From contig CM062289.1 in NCBI GenBank assembly GCA_031216915.1, forward strand, positions 247,691,187 to 247,755,186: a stretch of 64,000 nt of DNA, read 5' to 3'. The translations under genes were made by a program, and so were the position numbers. The notes below the pieces were generated by a model. It saw nothing but the letters and a program-made list of their open reading frames with translations, had not been told where the DNA came from and ran no database searches. This DNA is from Pictodentalium vernedei. Its lineage: Eukaryota > Mollusca > Scaphopoda > Dentaliida > Dentaliidae. Position 1 is the first letter of the stretch; every line of letters begins with the position of its first letter. Shown one piece after another: positions 22,755-32,477 of the stretch.

Positions 22755-24185
22755 AGAGATAACGTCGGACCCTTGGGTCCTCGACGTCATTCAATCCGGT
22801 CTGCGACTGTCCTTCCATCAGCACCCCAGTTTATCTTGGGTGCCCCTCCCGACTCAGGTCCCTTCCGATTCTCTGTGTCGGGACCTTCTGGTGCAGGAGA
22901 TAGACAATCTCCTCTCCAAAGGGACGATTGAGGTGTTCAGGAACACCCTTTCACCGGGGTTTTACTCGAGACTTTTCTTGGTGCCGAAGAAAAACGGCCA
23001 ATTTCATCCTGTCATCGATCTGAGTATCCTGAACGAGTACATTATAGCTCCTCGTTTCAGTATGGAGACTTTCCGGTCGGTTCGACGTTCAGTTCATCAG
23101 GGCGACTTTGCTGCCAGTATCGACCTGAAGGATGCCTACTTCCATGTACCCATTCATCTGGCATCACGGAAATTCCTTCGGTTCTCATTTCGGGATCAAG
23201 TTTATCAATTCAGAGCTCTCCTGTTCGGTTTGAACCTGGCCCCTTGGGCCTTCACCCGACTGATGTCACATGTGCTTGCTTTCCACCGTACTCAGTCGGC
23301 TGTGACTTCGTCAGCCTACCTGGACGACATCCTCCAACGGCACCACGATGCTGCTGTTCTGGAGTTAGATGTCCGGCAGTTTCTTTGCCTGCTAGCGTCG
23401 CTGGGTTTCAGAGTCAATTTCGAGAAGTCGGGTCTCCGCTCGGGCGACGATTCTTTCCGCCTTGACTCGGAACCTGCTTCAATCTTCCTCGGTCTCAGCC
23501 AGGACTTTCCTTCGGATGCTGGGCCTTTGCTGTTCATCGCTTGTTTGTCCGACCTATCCAACACTTCCTGTTGGATCATTGGCGTCCGAATGTAGATCTG
23601 TTGGACCTGGAACTCACTATTCCTCGGTCTCTGCTTTGTCACCTCCACCCTTGGGCCGATATTCCCGGGCTGACACAGGGTGTTCCGTTGGATCTTCCTT
23701 TGGCCGATCGCAACCTTACTGTGGATGCCAGCGATCGGGGCTGGGGTGCGACGTTGAATCCTCTCGGTCTGCCTACTCACGGCGAGTGGGACAGCGAGCA
23801 GGTGGACCTTCATATCAACCAGAAGGAGCTCCTTGCTCTTCTGTTGAGTTATCGGCTTTGGATCCCTCATCTGTCGGACCATTTTGTCCTACTTCTTTCG
23901 GACAATTCGACAGTAGTGGCCTACATACGGAATCAAGGAGGCACACATTCGATTCCCATGTATCGGCTGTCTCGGGATCTTCTTCTGTTGGCGTGGGATG
24001 TGAACGCTCGGGTGTCCATTCGACACATTCCCGGGCGTCTCAACGTCCTAGCAGACTCCCTGTCCCGACACGACAATGTCCTTCCAACTGAATGGATGCA
24101 ACATCGGTCGGTGTTTCGCGATTCGCGAGCAGTGGGGCCGTCCTCAGGTCGACCGTTTCGCTACTCACTGGAATCATCAGGTTGA
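22755..24185 (+). pseudogene. DIRS-D reverse transcriptase / RNase H
   Basis: The polymerase frame begins before the hAT insertion (about 19810-19870) and continues at 22755. RT landmarks: LFLVPKKNGQFHPVIDLS (22974-23027), SIDLKDAYFHVPIH (23118-23159), LLFGLNLAPWAFTRLMS (23220-23270) and the catalytic AYLDDILQR (23314-23340). Around 23450-23590 the frame shifts. RNase H follows in another frame with all four acidic motifs visible: TVDASDRGWGA (23721), NQKELLALL (23818), LLSDNSTVVAYIR (23892) and LNVLADSLSR (24039). Full domain content with only local frame damage suggests a fairly recent death. Function: synthesis of element DNA and removal of the RNA strand. Confidence 0.9.
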
Positions 24186-24239
24186 GACCTTTGTCTCCCC
24201 TTGTCCAGATCCTCTGGCATTTGCAGTCGATGCTCTGTC

Positions 24240-25534
24240 TCTGGAACTGGACAGGTTGGATCGGCTATGCCTTTCCTCCTGCACCGTTTCTTCCTCAAGT
24301 ATTAGCGAAGATTCGTGCTTGCAGTTGCAGGATCATTCTGATCGCACATCTGTCTCCACAGAGGGTGTGGATCAATCTGCTGCAGCCTCTGTTGGCAGAT
24401 CGGCCGATTCGTCTACCTCTACGTCGCGATCTTCTTTCCCAGGGTCATCCCAGGAAGTATCACAACAACCTGGCGAGCAAGTCCCTTCACGCCTGTCTTT
24501 TATCAGGTCCAGACGTCTCCGACGTAGAGGTTTTTCGAGACGAACAGTGGAGTGCATTTCTGCATCGCGGCGACATTCCACTGGCATGACTTATGCTGCG
24601 AAGTGGAAGGTTTTCTGCCACTGGTGTGCAGATCACAATGTGGATTACCATGATCCGTCAATCGCTCAAATTGCGGATTTTCTGGTATATCTTTTTGACT
24701 CCAAGGGCCTCCAGCCTATTACGATTAAGGGCTATCGGTCTATGCTGTCTGATACTTTCTCTTATGTGGGAAAGCGGTGCATCGGTCATAATCTTTTTCT
24801 CTCCAAACTCATTCGGCACTTTTCTTTGAAGAGGCCTCGAGTTTTGTGTCTTACACCCAAGTGGAACTTGGCATGGGTGTTGCACTGTTTGGAGGGGGCG
24901 CCATTCGAGCCTTTATCTGAGACCGATATGTGTTTTCTCACCTATAAGATGGCTTTTCTTCTAGCGTTTGCTTCTGCTCGACGAGTCAGTGAGCTTCATG
25001 CGCTATATGTTGATTCTGCCTTCTTCAGAAATGAGGCTAACAGTGTCACCTTCACTACTGATTGCTCTTTTCTGGCTAAGAATCAACTTCCTGATTCAGT
25101 ACATCCTCCCATCTGCATTTGGGCTCTCCCTGCTGTCGATGGCCGGAGACTTCTTCTTTGTCCTGTTCGTGCGATCAAGACTTACATTACTCACACTCAG
25201 TTCATTAGGAGGGGTCGGAAGAGATTCTTTCTGTCTCTCATTCCTAAGAGGCAGTCTCTCTCTTCCCATTCTATTTCCAGGTGGATCTGTCTTGCAATCA
25301 AGCTGGTTTATTCCCGCTTGTCTGCGTCAGATCTTGTTTCATGAGGTTCGTGCCATTTCTACATCCTGGGCGTTCTCCAATTCTGTTTCGCTCCGGGATG
25401 TTATGAATGCGGCTTACTGGAGGAATGCCTCTACCTTCTCCTCCTTTTATCTCCGCCACCTTCAGCAGCAATCTGAGGACCTTTATTCTTTAGGCCCTCT
25501 CGTTGCTGCTAAGGCTGTTGTGCACCCTCGTTAA
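24240..25534 (+). pseudogene. DIRS-D tyrosine recombinase
   Basis: A long frame runs to 25344. Its first part (24240-24589) overlaps the end of the polymerase frame, a DIRS trait. Core landmarks: YAAKWKVFCHWC (24592), IADFLVYLFDS (24670), KPRV-like LKRPRVLCLTPKWNLAW (24826-24876), AFASARRVSELHAL with the first catalytic Arg (24962-25003) and SSHSISRWICLA (25264-25300). A frameshift near 25335 moves the reading to the last part, HEVRAISTSWAFSNS and FSSFYLRHLQ with the candidate nucleophilic Tyr (25438-25467), ending at 25534. It would integrate the circular cDNA without the 3'-processing used by integrases. Confidence 0.88.
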
Positions 25535-25689
25535 AATTGTTTTTATCGAGGTTGTGCTTTGCTCAGCCTTGTTCTTTTCAGGTGCCTTCTCTCTATCTTC
25601 ATTACAGGTTTTGCTAGTGTTCTCTGCCATCCTTGCTGTTCTTTCTGCTGCTCTTGTTGGTATTGGTTATGTGATTCACCTCCTCCTAT

Positions 25690-25795
25690 TGTTTATTCAG
25701 CCAATTGTAAACAATTGTGAGTAGGTTGAAAAGAAATTAAATTTTTTTAGTAAATTTTGTTTCTTAACATACCTACCACAATTGTTTACTGGAGG
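25690..25795 (+). repeat. DIRS-D internal complementary region
   Basis: CCAATTGTAAACAATTGTGA plus GTAGGTTGAAAAGAAA is the inverse of the extreme left end (16868-16905). It is directly followed by TTTAGTAAATTTTGTTTCTT and AACATACCTACCACAATTG, the inverse of the extreme right end (26085-26138). The two ends are thus represented fused. Confidence 0.88.
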
Positions 25796-25864
25796 CCTAC
25801 CCTCCTTGGGGATACCCTTGATATCGATGCCTCCTCGCTAAATCACGAACTTCTCGTTGGCGGA

Positions 25865-26140
25865 AATACGGAATTGACGTCACGGTTGTTGCGCATGCGC
25901 TTGGTAAACGCAAGAGGTGTGCAGAGAGAGTACCTGTAATTTCGAGCGCTGGTCTCGCTCGAACCTTTTTTCGATCTTTTTCGTGCTTTTGCACTCTATT
26001 ACTTTTCCAACTTGTTTGGAAAAGTTCTCTAAAAGCTTGAGTTAGTTCAGAAGTAGGGCTTGCACTTACGTTACAGCCAATTGTAAACAATTGTGGTAGG
26101 TATGTTAAGAAACAAAATTTACTAAAAAATTTTAATATTG
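25865..26140 (-). repeat. DIRS-D right inverted terminal repeat and outer end
   Basis: GAATTGACGTCACGGTTGTT through GCCAATTGTAAACAATTGT is the inverse of 16887-17115. The outer extension GGTAGGTATGTTAAGAAACA runs to about 26140. Confidence 0.88.
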
Positions 26141-26939
26141 TATTTACCCAAATACTGTGAATACAGGTGACACAATAGACTTAACTGCAGTGCACATTTC
26201 ATCACTGGCTACCTAACCACAACTTACTTGTTCCCTCGAATGATGAGATTTGTCACTCGTTTGTTTTAGAGCACAGTTTGCGCCATACACATGCGCAGGT
26301 GTTGTATTTTATTTTTGATATTGGGTTTCCTGAACATGCAAATCACGTTTAGGAAAATCCAACATAAATACAACTACTGCGCAAGTGTACGGTGCAAATT
26401 GTTTCAATATGGGTTACTCCGTTATGGTATGAAAAAACAATTGCACTAAAATTGAATGATTGAGTATCCAGTGACCAAGAGTTATAGCTTTTGACTGTAC
26501 AATTCTTGAAGATGTGATAACTTTATTATGTCAAGTGGATTTAATATAGTTATTACTTGATATCTTCAAGAATCATGGAGTCCAAAATTACAACTGTGAC
26601 ATTGACTGGACATGGATGGTGACCTAGAAAATGCAACATGCCCTAGTGAGGTAACCCAATTAGTTGTCCCTCCGTTGGTGATTCCATTATAGCAATCTTT
26701 GCGATTAAAGAGCATGTCAGACTTTTTTTAGCAGCATGTTGAAAATTTCCAATTTCATCAGTGAGTATTCAGTGACCAAGAGTGATCGTTTCGAATTATG
26801 GAATATTCAGAATCACAAGGTCATAAGTGATTGCTAATGGAGCTTTCAGTACACAAGCGAAAAAACGGTTGTCCAATTTAATTTTGCTTAACCCGGGGAC
26901 GAGCGTAACGCTCTCTCGTCCAATTTGCCCACCTCTGCT
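26141..26939. repeat. right part of the split hAT-like element, with two hairpins
   Basis: Two foldback segments. At about 26270-26405, TTGCGCCATACACATGCGCA pairs with an inverted TGCGCAAGTGTACGGTGCAA. At about 26495-26590, ACAATTCTTGAAGATGTGAT pairs with inverted ATATCTTCAAGAATCATGG-type sequence. A direct repeat TATCCAGTGACCAAGAGT/TATTCAGTGACCAAGAGT occurs at 26464 and 26767. No gene. Confidence 0.6.
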
Positions 26940-27002
26940 TTATTCCTCTGTAGAGTTTACTGGCTGTAGAGGTGCTAATTAAATCCTGCTTTAAACAACT
27001 TT

Positions 27003-27045
27003 GTCAGGTGAACACCTCAGGCCTCATGGGGCCTCATGTTTCTAT
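27003..27045 (+). repeat. isolated HINE-like 3' end
   Basis: TTTGTCAGGTGAACACCTCA followed by the hairpin GGCCTCATGGGGCC and TCATGTTT. The matching start is not next to it. The decayed core unit near 6990-7040, on the far side of the DIRS insertions, is the likeliest partner. Confidence 0.55.
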
Positions 27046-27137
27046 TTTGTATTTTTTTCACACTGTTTTTTCAACTTGGTTATCATTAACTGTTGTTTTT
27101 CAATTCTTAATAGCATAGGAACTCTAGGTGCATGAAT

Positions 27138-27370
27138 GTATTTTTGTACTGTACCAATGGCCCAGACTTAGCTGGTGCAAACTCATAACTTTTAAGGGCC
27201 AGACACAAATTTTGAACCCCCCCCCCCCCCCCAACCCCTCAAATTTGCATAGAAATCCAGAAATTTAAAGTCCTGTACTGTCCTCCTTACCTTTATACAC
27301 TGTGCATGTGCCACAAGCTGGTAGCCACAGAAATTGGCAGCAGCCATCATACTTTTGTTTGGCCCTATGC
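27138..27370 (+). repeat. DIRS-B left inverted terminal repeat
   Basis: The outer TATTTTTGTACTGTA is followed by CCAATGGCCCAGACTTAGCT. A C-run of about 18 lies at 27219. The interior reads AATTTAAAGTCCTGTACTGT and a GCATGTGCC centre. Its inverse is the right repeat, whose interruption by mini-DIRS-E falls at CTTTAAATTTCTGGA. Confidence 0.8.
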
Positions 27371-27798
27371 CAGTAACATCTACCTGACTGTGCTATAAAA
27401 TTTATTTTCTGAAGATGCCAGACACAGATCAATGAATATATTTGTGGATTCAATGGTTTTACAGGATATTGCAGGAGAACATTGGTGTTTTGGAGCAGTA
27501 ACTTTTAATTTTTTAATAATAAAAATTATGTTTCCCATTTTTGGGACATATGCCTGATACATTCTTATGATATCACTAGTATTGTTTAGTGTTCTCTCCT
27601 GTCCTTCCTTGAATCCTCCTGTTAAGTTCCCAAGTGCCTTTGGCGTTTTTTATGAGATTTATTTTTAAAAATTTTCTTGGGAATTTGACGTTTTCATCGG
27701 AATATTAGTTCTGCGTACCCCCTTGTTTACGTCCTGGTCGGGTCGACCTCTGGGGATGTCTTAGTCTTACATCTTCTACCGGCTGCATTATTTTATCT
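27371..27798 (+). other. DIRS-B leader
   Basis: Matches the leaders of DIRS-A and DIRS-C: a GGGACATATGCCTGATACAT region, a CTTGGGAATTTGACG line and CTTGTTTACGTCCTGG. It is cut by the SINE at 27799. No gene. Confidence 0.6.
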
Positions 27799-28040
27799 TA
27801 AGGTCGCATACTTATGCACAATGGCTAATCATGACTGTGACAGTTTTACGGGTGGGGCAAGCCAGAGTACCTGGAGAGAACCACTGAGCAACAATGAGCA
27901 GCTGCCAGCTCCCCAACATCGAAACTCTGCACTGCAGCACAGGCAGGGTTAGATTGGTTGAAGACATGTGCACCATCGACGTGCAGTACGCCTTAGCACA
28001 CGGCGCATCATCGTGCCCCCATGTGGACAATGGGGGTTAA
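27799..28040 (-). mobile_element. SINE copy, lacking its tRNA head
   Basis: Matches 63100-63330: GCACAATGGCTAATCATGAC, ACAGTTTTACGGGTGGGGCA and GTGCACCATCGACGTGCAGT. The tRNA-related part expected beyond 28040 is absent, so this copy is truncated or was cut when neighbouring elements inserted. Confidence 0.75.
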
Positions 28041-28903
28041 GTGAATAAAATTCTCATCAGTATGGTTGTATGAGCCAAAAAAATGATTTACAACTTTGAA
28101 TGTCACTTGGGGGGAAGGGGGGAGTCATAACCTAACCGTGATCCCCCTCCCCACCCCATTCGAATATGTTTGTCACATTTTACAACTTAAGCACAGGAAT
28201 CTTGAGAATGGAAAATATAGCAAAAAATCAGAAGAAAACCAACCTTTTGTGACTCAGGTGTGTGGTGGGTAAGATAATTTCTGAGTGAATAAAGAAAAAA
28301 CTTCTTTCTGTTGAGAACTTTTATTATCATAACAATAAAAACCATGTAAACTACAGCATCAAATTCAAACAAAACATCTAGAACTTAATAGATTCAACAA
28401 AGCCCTCAATGCATTTCTCTTCAAAATGGTGATATGAACAGTAATATACAGATGGAATTCTCTATAAAATGGTGGTTTAATTTGCCTTAAAAAAAGACAT
28501 TTGGCAATTTCAAGTGTCAGGTGGGGGGTAAGATAAACTGGTCATGACATCCCCCCCCCCCCCCCCCCCCCCACAACAATCTGAATTTTTTCTCTTCCAA
28601 CTCAAAACATATGAATCAAAACAATAACCTGAATGTTTGTTTTTTTCAACAACTTAGACATAGGATTCGTCATACTCATACATTTAAGTTGTTAAAATAG
28701 AAAAATTTTGACTAGGGTAGAAGATACTGTGACCAGTTTATCTTACCTCCCACATGACACTGGAAATTGGAACTCAAATTTACTAGTGGGACATATGAAT
28801 CTTAATATAGGATGAAATTCTCTTCAAAATGGTGGTTTGACCTAAACAATATTTTTTTTTGGAACAGGACTTGATAACTAAAATTTATAGTTCAATAAGT
28901 AGG
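28041..28903. repeat. diverged repeats and C/G runs downstream of the Ginger-like gene
   Basis: The block AAGTGTCAGGTGGGGGGTAA (28514) recurs inverted at about 28731-28770 (TTATCTTACCTCCCACATGA). The block TCTCTATAAAATGGTGGTTT (28450) recurs directly as TCTTCAAAATGGTGGTTT (28820). A C-run of about 22 is at 28551. This may be the 3' non-coding flank of the Ginger-like element; I see no clear terminal repeat. Confidence 0.45.
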
Positions 28904-29043
28904 TCACAGATAGAAATGTGTTTCTGGTAAGGCAGAGTTATGGTCACCTAGTGGGAAGGGTGTGAGATAACCCTTTTGAAAACAACTGGCAAGATGTTTC
29001 CTCACTTGCTTGGGTTCAAACCAAAAAGGACCAGCATTACCAT

Positions 29044-29772
29044 TTAACACATGCAGACAGCAATGGCATAAACCCCACTGTCATTTGTATTGTTCTGTCT
29101 TGCAGTCTCTGGGTATACAACCTTGAGTGATGGGAAGCCAGTCATAATGTCCTTCAGGAGTACTTGAAAATCTTTGCTGATCTGGCGATATAAACTATCA
29201 AAAACTTCAATTGTTCCTACCGAACAGCCAACTGTGGAAAGTGCAACCCAGTGGTTGCCTTCAGTGTTCACTATTTGCACAAATTCCTCTGTGGGAATGT
29301 CAAAGAATTTAGATTAAAAAACAATTTTGAAGGCCAGGAACACTAGGGAACTTGTTTTTCAGCAAGAGTTGTCCATAGTTTATATGATTGTCATTTAACC
29401 AGTCACCACTCAGAATACTTTTTTTTTCACCTGCTGACAAGGAGAAATCTCGAATGATCCCTGACTGGCTACCACCATCACTTTCGTCTACTATAACACA
29501 ATCATCATTGGTTGGCTCAGAAGAAACACTTTCCTCACTATTTGAAGATTCATCATCATTGGAGTCATTACCCACCACATACAACTTCAGTCTTGATACA
29601 TTGATAGCTGTTTTCAGGGCTACACCTTGTTGATTCTTTAATCTATAAACATTGTTCCTTACAATCTTGTTGATGGTATAAGGCCCCTTCCATCGGCTAT
29701 CAAGTTTCCCACCAGCTCGGTTTGAGTTTGCTATATTTTTCATCAGAACTGTTTGTCGTGTGCTGAATGTTT
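29044..29772 (-). pseudogene. third exon, third piece: GPY/F and Ulp1 (C48) domains
   Basis: FSTRQTVLMKN leads to the GPY/F motif SRWKGPYTI (about 29695-29670), then an acidic Ser/Asp/Glu linker. The protease domain starts at LSGDWLNDNHIN. An extra base at 29311-29314 shifts the frame and creates a stop at 29309; the protein-like reading continues at once in the next frame (EEFVQIVNTEGNHW). The catalytic His (GNHW) and Asp (VFDSL) are present. The Cys expected in the DCGV(F/Y) motif reads Ser in NDSGVYAIA. A missing base near 29044 gives a second stop, after which FEPKQVRKHLASCF and TPFP, the usual end of this protease type, follow to about 28904. Ulp1 proteases cleave SUMO or SUMO-like conjugates; this copy is unlikely to do so. 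Confidence 0.8.
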
Positions 29773-32425
29773 TTAGCTCACCTGACTGAAAGTCAGGGTG
29801 AGCTATTCTGATCACTTTTCGTCCGGCGTCTGTCGTCCGGCGTGAAGGTGGTGTTTGGGCCGTTTTCTCCCAAACCACTGGCCGCATATTAATGAAATTT
29901 CATGTGATTAGAGGTTATATAAGGGCATTTTGATTTTTTGTCAAATTAGGTTTTGGCTCATATTGAGTAGAGGGATGGGGCAAAAATGCTCCAATTCTTA
30001 AAAAATCTTCTTCTCAAGAACCAGCAATACCAAAGACTTGATATTTGGTATGCAGCTTCCTTTTGAGGTGTAGACTCAAGTTTGTTCAAGAGAAGTTGGA
30101 GGGGCTATATTTGACGATGTTAAAGGAGGGGCAAAAATTTTGGCCCCGCCCCAAATTTTTATTTTCCAAACTGCGAGACCGATTTGAACCAAATTTTACG
30201 TGAGTGCTTATTGGGTCATAAGTACCTAATTTATGGAGAATTTTTTTTTTCCCATAGCCCCGTGGGAACCACAGGAGCTAAAAATAGAAAAAAATGAAAA
30301 CGCCCATATCTCCAAAACTACACGGCACTGAGAATTCTTATTTGTTGTGAAGCTTCCTTAGGACCAACAGAATGGAATGGTCCAAAAAAATTGCCATCGG
30401 TTTTATCATGGGGTACTTTTTGGGGACTTTGAAAAAGTGCTGAGTCAGCATTTTTTAACACTGTGGGTAATGGGAAAAACGTAAGACTACTTTTCTCAGA
30501 AACCACTGCTCCAAAAGCTTTAAAATTTCACATATAACATCTTTGGAAGATTGTTTCACATGTTTATTGAAATCAATTGCCTGGGTGGATATTTGGGCTC
30601 TCTATGGGAGCCCAAATGTTTAAATTAGTGCAGTATGAGGAGTATTTTTGAAAAATCTTCTTCTTCAGATCTAGCAATAAGAATGTTTTGATATTTGGTA
30701 TGCAGCATCCTTAGGGGGGTGAGATTCAGGTTTGTTGAAGCCAAGTCCCTAGGTTCATATTTAGGCTGAAAATTTGGGGTCCCGTTGCAAACTTAGAAAT
30801 TTTGGACCAAAATCCGAAAAAAATTTTTTGTGTTTTTTCTGCGTTTCGGTCAATTTTAAGACAAAAAAAAATTTATTTTTTTTCCCCTGAAAATTTGGGG
30901 TCCGGGTGGGACTTAGAAAATTTTGGACCAAAATCCGAAAAAATTTTTTTTTTCCTGAAAATTTGGGGTCCGGGTGGGACTTAAAAAATTTTGGACCAAA
31001 ATCCTGAAATTTTTTTGTTTGTTTTTTATGCGTTTCTGTAAATTTTAAGACAAAAAAAAAATTTTTTTCCCCCTGAAAATTTGGGGTCCGGGTGGGACTT
31101 AGAAAATTTTGGACCAAAATTCGAAAAAAATTTTTTTTGTTTTCTTGCGTTTTGGTCAATTTTAAGACAAAAAAAAAAAAAAAAAAAAAAAAATTTCCCC
31201 TGAAAATTTGGGGTCCGGGTTGGACTTAGAAAATTTTGGACCAAAATCTGGAAATTTTTTTTTGTTTTTTGTTTTTTATGCCTTTCTGTCAATTTTAAGA
31301 CAAAAAAAATTTTTTTTTTTTTTTTAACCTGAAAATTTGGGGTCCGGGTGGGACTAGAAAATTTTGGACCAAAATCCGAAAAAAAATTTTTTTTGTTTTT
31401 TATGCGTTTTGGTCAATTTTAAGAGAAAAAAAAATTTTTCCCTGAAAATTTGGGGTCCGGGTGGGACTTAGAAAATTTTGGACCAAAATCCGAAAAATTT
31501 GTTTTTTCGTTTTTTCTGCGTTTTGGTCAATTTTAAGACAAAAAAAAAAAAAAAAAAAAAAAATTTTCCCCTGAAAATTTGGGGTCCGGGTGGGATTTAG
31601 AAAATTTTGGACCAAAATCCTGAAAATTTTTTTTTTGTTTTTTTTTATGCGTTTCTGTCAGTTTTAAGACAAAAAAAAAATGATTTTTTTTACACCGAAA
31701 ATTTGGGGTCCGGGTGGGACTTAGAAAATTTTGGACCAAAATCCAGAAATTTTTTGTTTGTTTGTTTTTTTGTTTTTTCTGCGTTTTGGTCAATTTTAAG
31801 ACAAAAAAAAAAAAAAAAAAAAAAAATTTCCCCTGAAAATTTGGGGTCCGGGTTGGACTTAGAAAATTTTGGACCAAAATCCGGAAATTTTTTTTTTTTT
31901 GTTTTTTATGCCTTTCTGTCAATTTTAAGAGAAAAAAAAATTTTTTTTTTTCCCTGAAAATTTGGGATCCGGGTGGGACTTAGAAAATTTTGGACCAAAA
32001 TCCGAAAAATTTTTTTTTTGTTTTTTCTGCGTTTTGGTCAATTTTAAGACAAAAAAAAAAAAAAATTTCCCCCTGAAAATTTGGGGTCCGGGTGGGACTT
32101 AGAAAATTTTGGACCAAAATCCGGAAATTAGTTTTATCGTTTTTTATTCCTTTTAAGAAGAAGAAAAAAAAATTAGGCTGAAAGTATTTTGTTTGGGAAA
32201 AAAAATCTGTTTTTTATGCGTTTATCTCAATTTTGGGACGTAAAAGTGCAGAAACTGAAAATAGAAGGAAAATCCTGTGTATTGTGTGGGCAAAATCCCT
32301 TCATCTAGTTGGTATATGCTTTTCTTAGGAGGGGCGTATGCAGCTTATTCAAGTCAAGTCCCTGGTTTGATATTTAGACTACCATGTCAGGTGAGTGCCC
32401 TCAGGCCCCTGGGGCCTCTTGTTTT
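29773..32425 (+). mobile_element. HINE-like element H3a in the Ginger-like exon
   Basis: Starts TTAGCTCACCTGACTGAAAG with the stem CCTGACTGAAAGTCAGG. It ends TCAGGTGAGTGCC, the hairpin GGCCCCTGGGGCC and TCTTGTT. The left 900 bp match H3b, H2 and H1 closely. The middle is the homopolymer-rich array. The last 170 bp (GGAAAATCCTGTGTATTGTG on) are nearly identical to H2 and H3b. No protein. Confidence 0.85.
30770..32120 (+). repeat. homopolymer-rich tandem array in H3a
   Basis: About eleven units of 70-135 bp. Each unit holds GAAAATTTGGGGTCCGGGTG, then TTTTGGACCAAAATCCG, then an A/T run, GTTTTTTATGCGTTTTGGTC and AATTTTAAGACAAAA. Length differences lie mostly in the A and T runs. Lys/Phe-rich frames on both strands are low-complexity artefacts. 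Confidence 0.9.
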
Positions 32426-32477
32426 TTATTGTTATTTCTTCGATCATATGCCTTCTTCTGCCTTGTTTGTGCCTTTT
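32426..32477 (-). pseudogene. third exon, second piece: 52-bp island between two elements
   Basis: Flanked on both sides by HINE-like elements, this island reads AQTRQKKAYDRRNNNK on the minus strand. That is the expected basic linker before the GPY/F domain. It links the frame of 34288-34457 to that of 29772 and shows that both insertions hit the same exon. Confidence 0.85.

Larger units (their letters stand above)
16868..26140 (+). mobile_element. DIRS-D, second DIRS family
   Basis: About 9.3 kb including a 2.9-kb hAT insertion. It carries the same gene order as DIRS-A but has different ends (ACAATTGTTTACAATTGGCT) and a more GC-rich, clearly distinct coding sequence. Inverted repeats of about 230 bp lie at 16887-17115 and 25865-26095, and an internal complementary region at 25690-25790. 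Gag, RT/RNase H and recombinase are all nearly complete in content but broken by single frameshifts. This is the best preserved coding set in the window. Confidence 0.9.
16669..26939. mobile_element. short hAT-like element split by DIRS-D
   Basis: The left end AGAGGTGGGCAGATTGG (16669 on) is the inverse of the right end CCAATTTGCCCACCTCT (to 26938), a terminal motif typical of hAT transposons. Flanks CTTCATTC and CTTTATTC look like an 8-bp target duplication with one mismatch. Without DIRS-D the element is only about 1.0 kb (16669-16867 plus 26141-26939) and has no transposase, so it is non-autonomous. Confidence 0.65.

Noticed and set aside
29281..29300. Splice acceptor before the Ulp1 segment (TTCCCACAG)
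   Set aside because: An intron here would be only about 25 bp and would give a stop at the junction. A one-base frameshift explains the sequence better, since the intervening bases (FFDIPTEEF) read as protein.
30761..31922. Long Lys/Phe-rich open frames on both strands
   Set aside because: They are read-through of the homopolymer-rich tandem array; frames exist only because unit lengths happen to agree.
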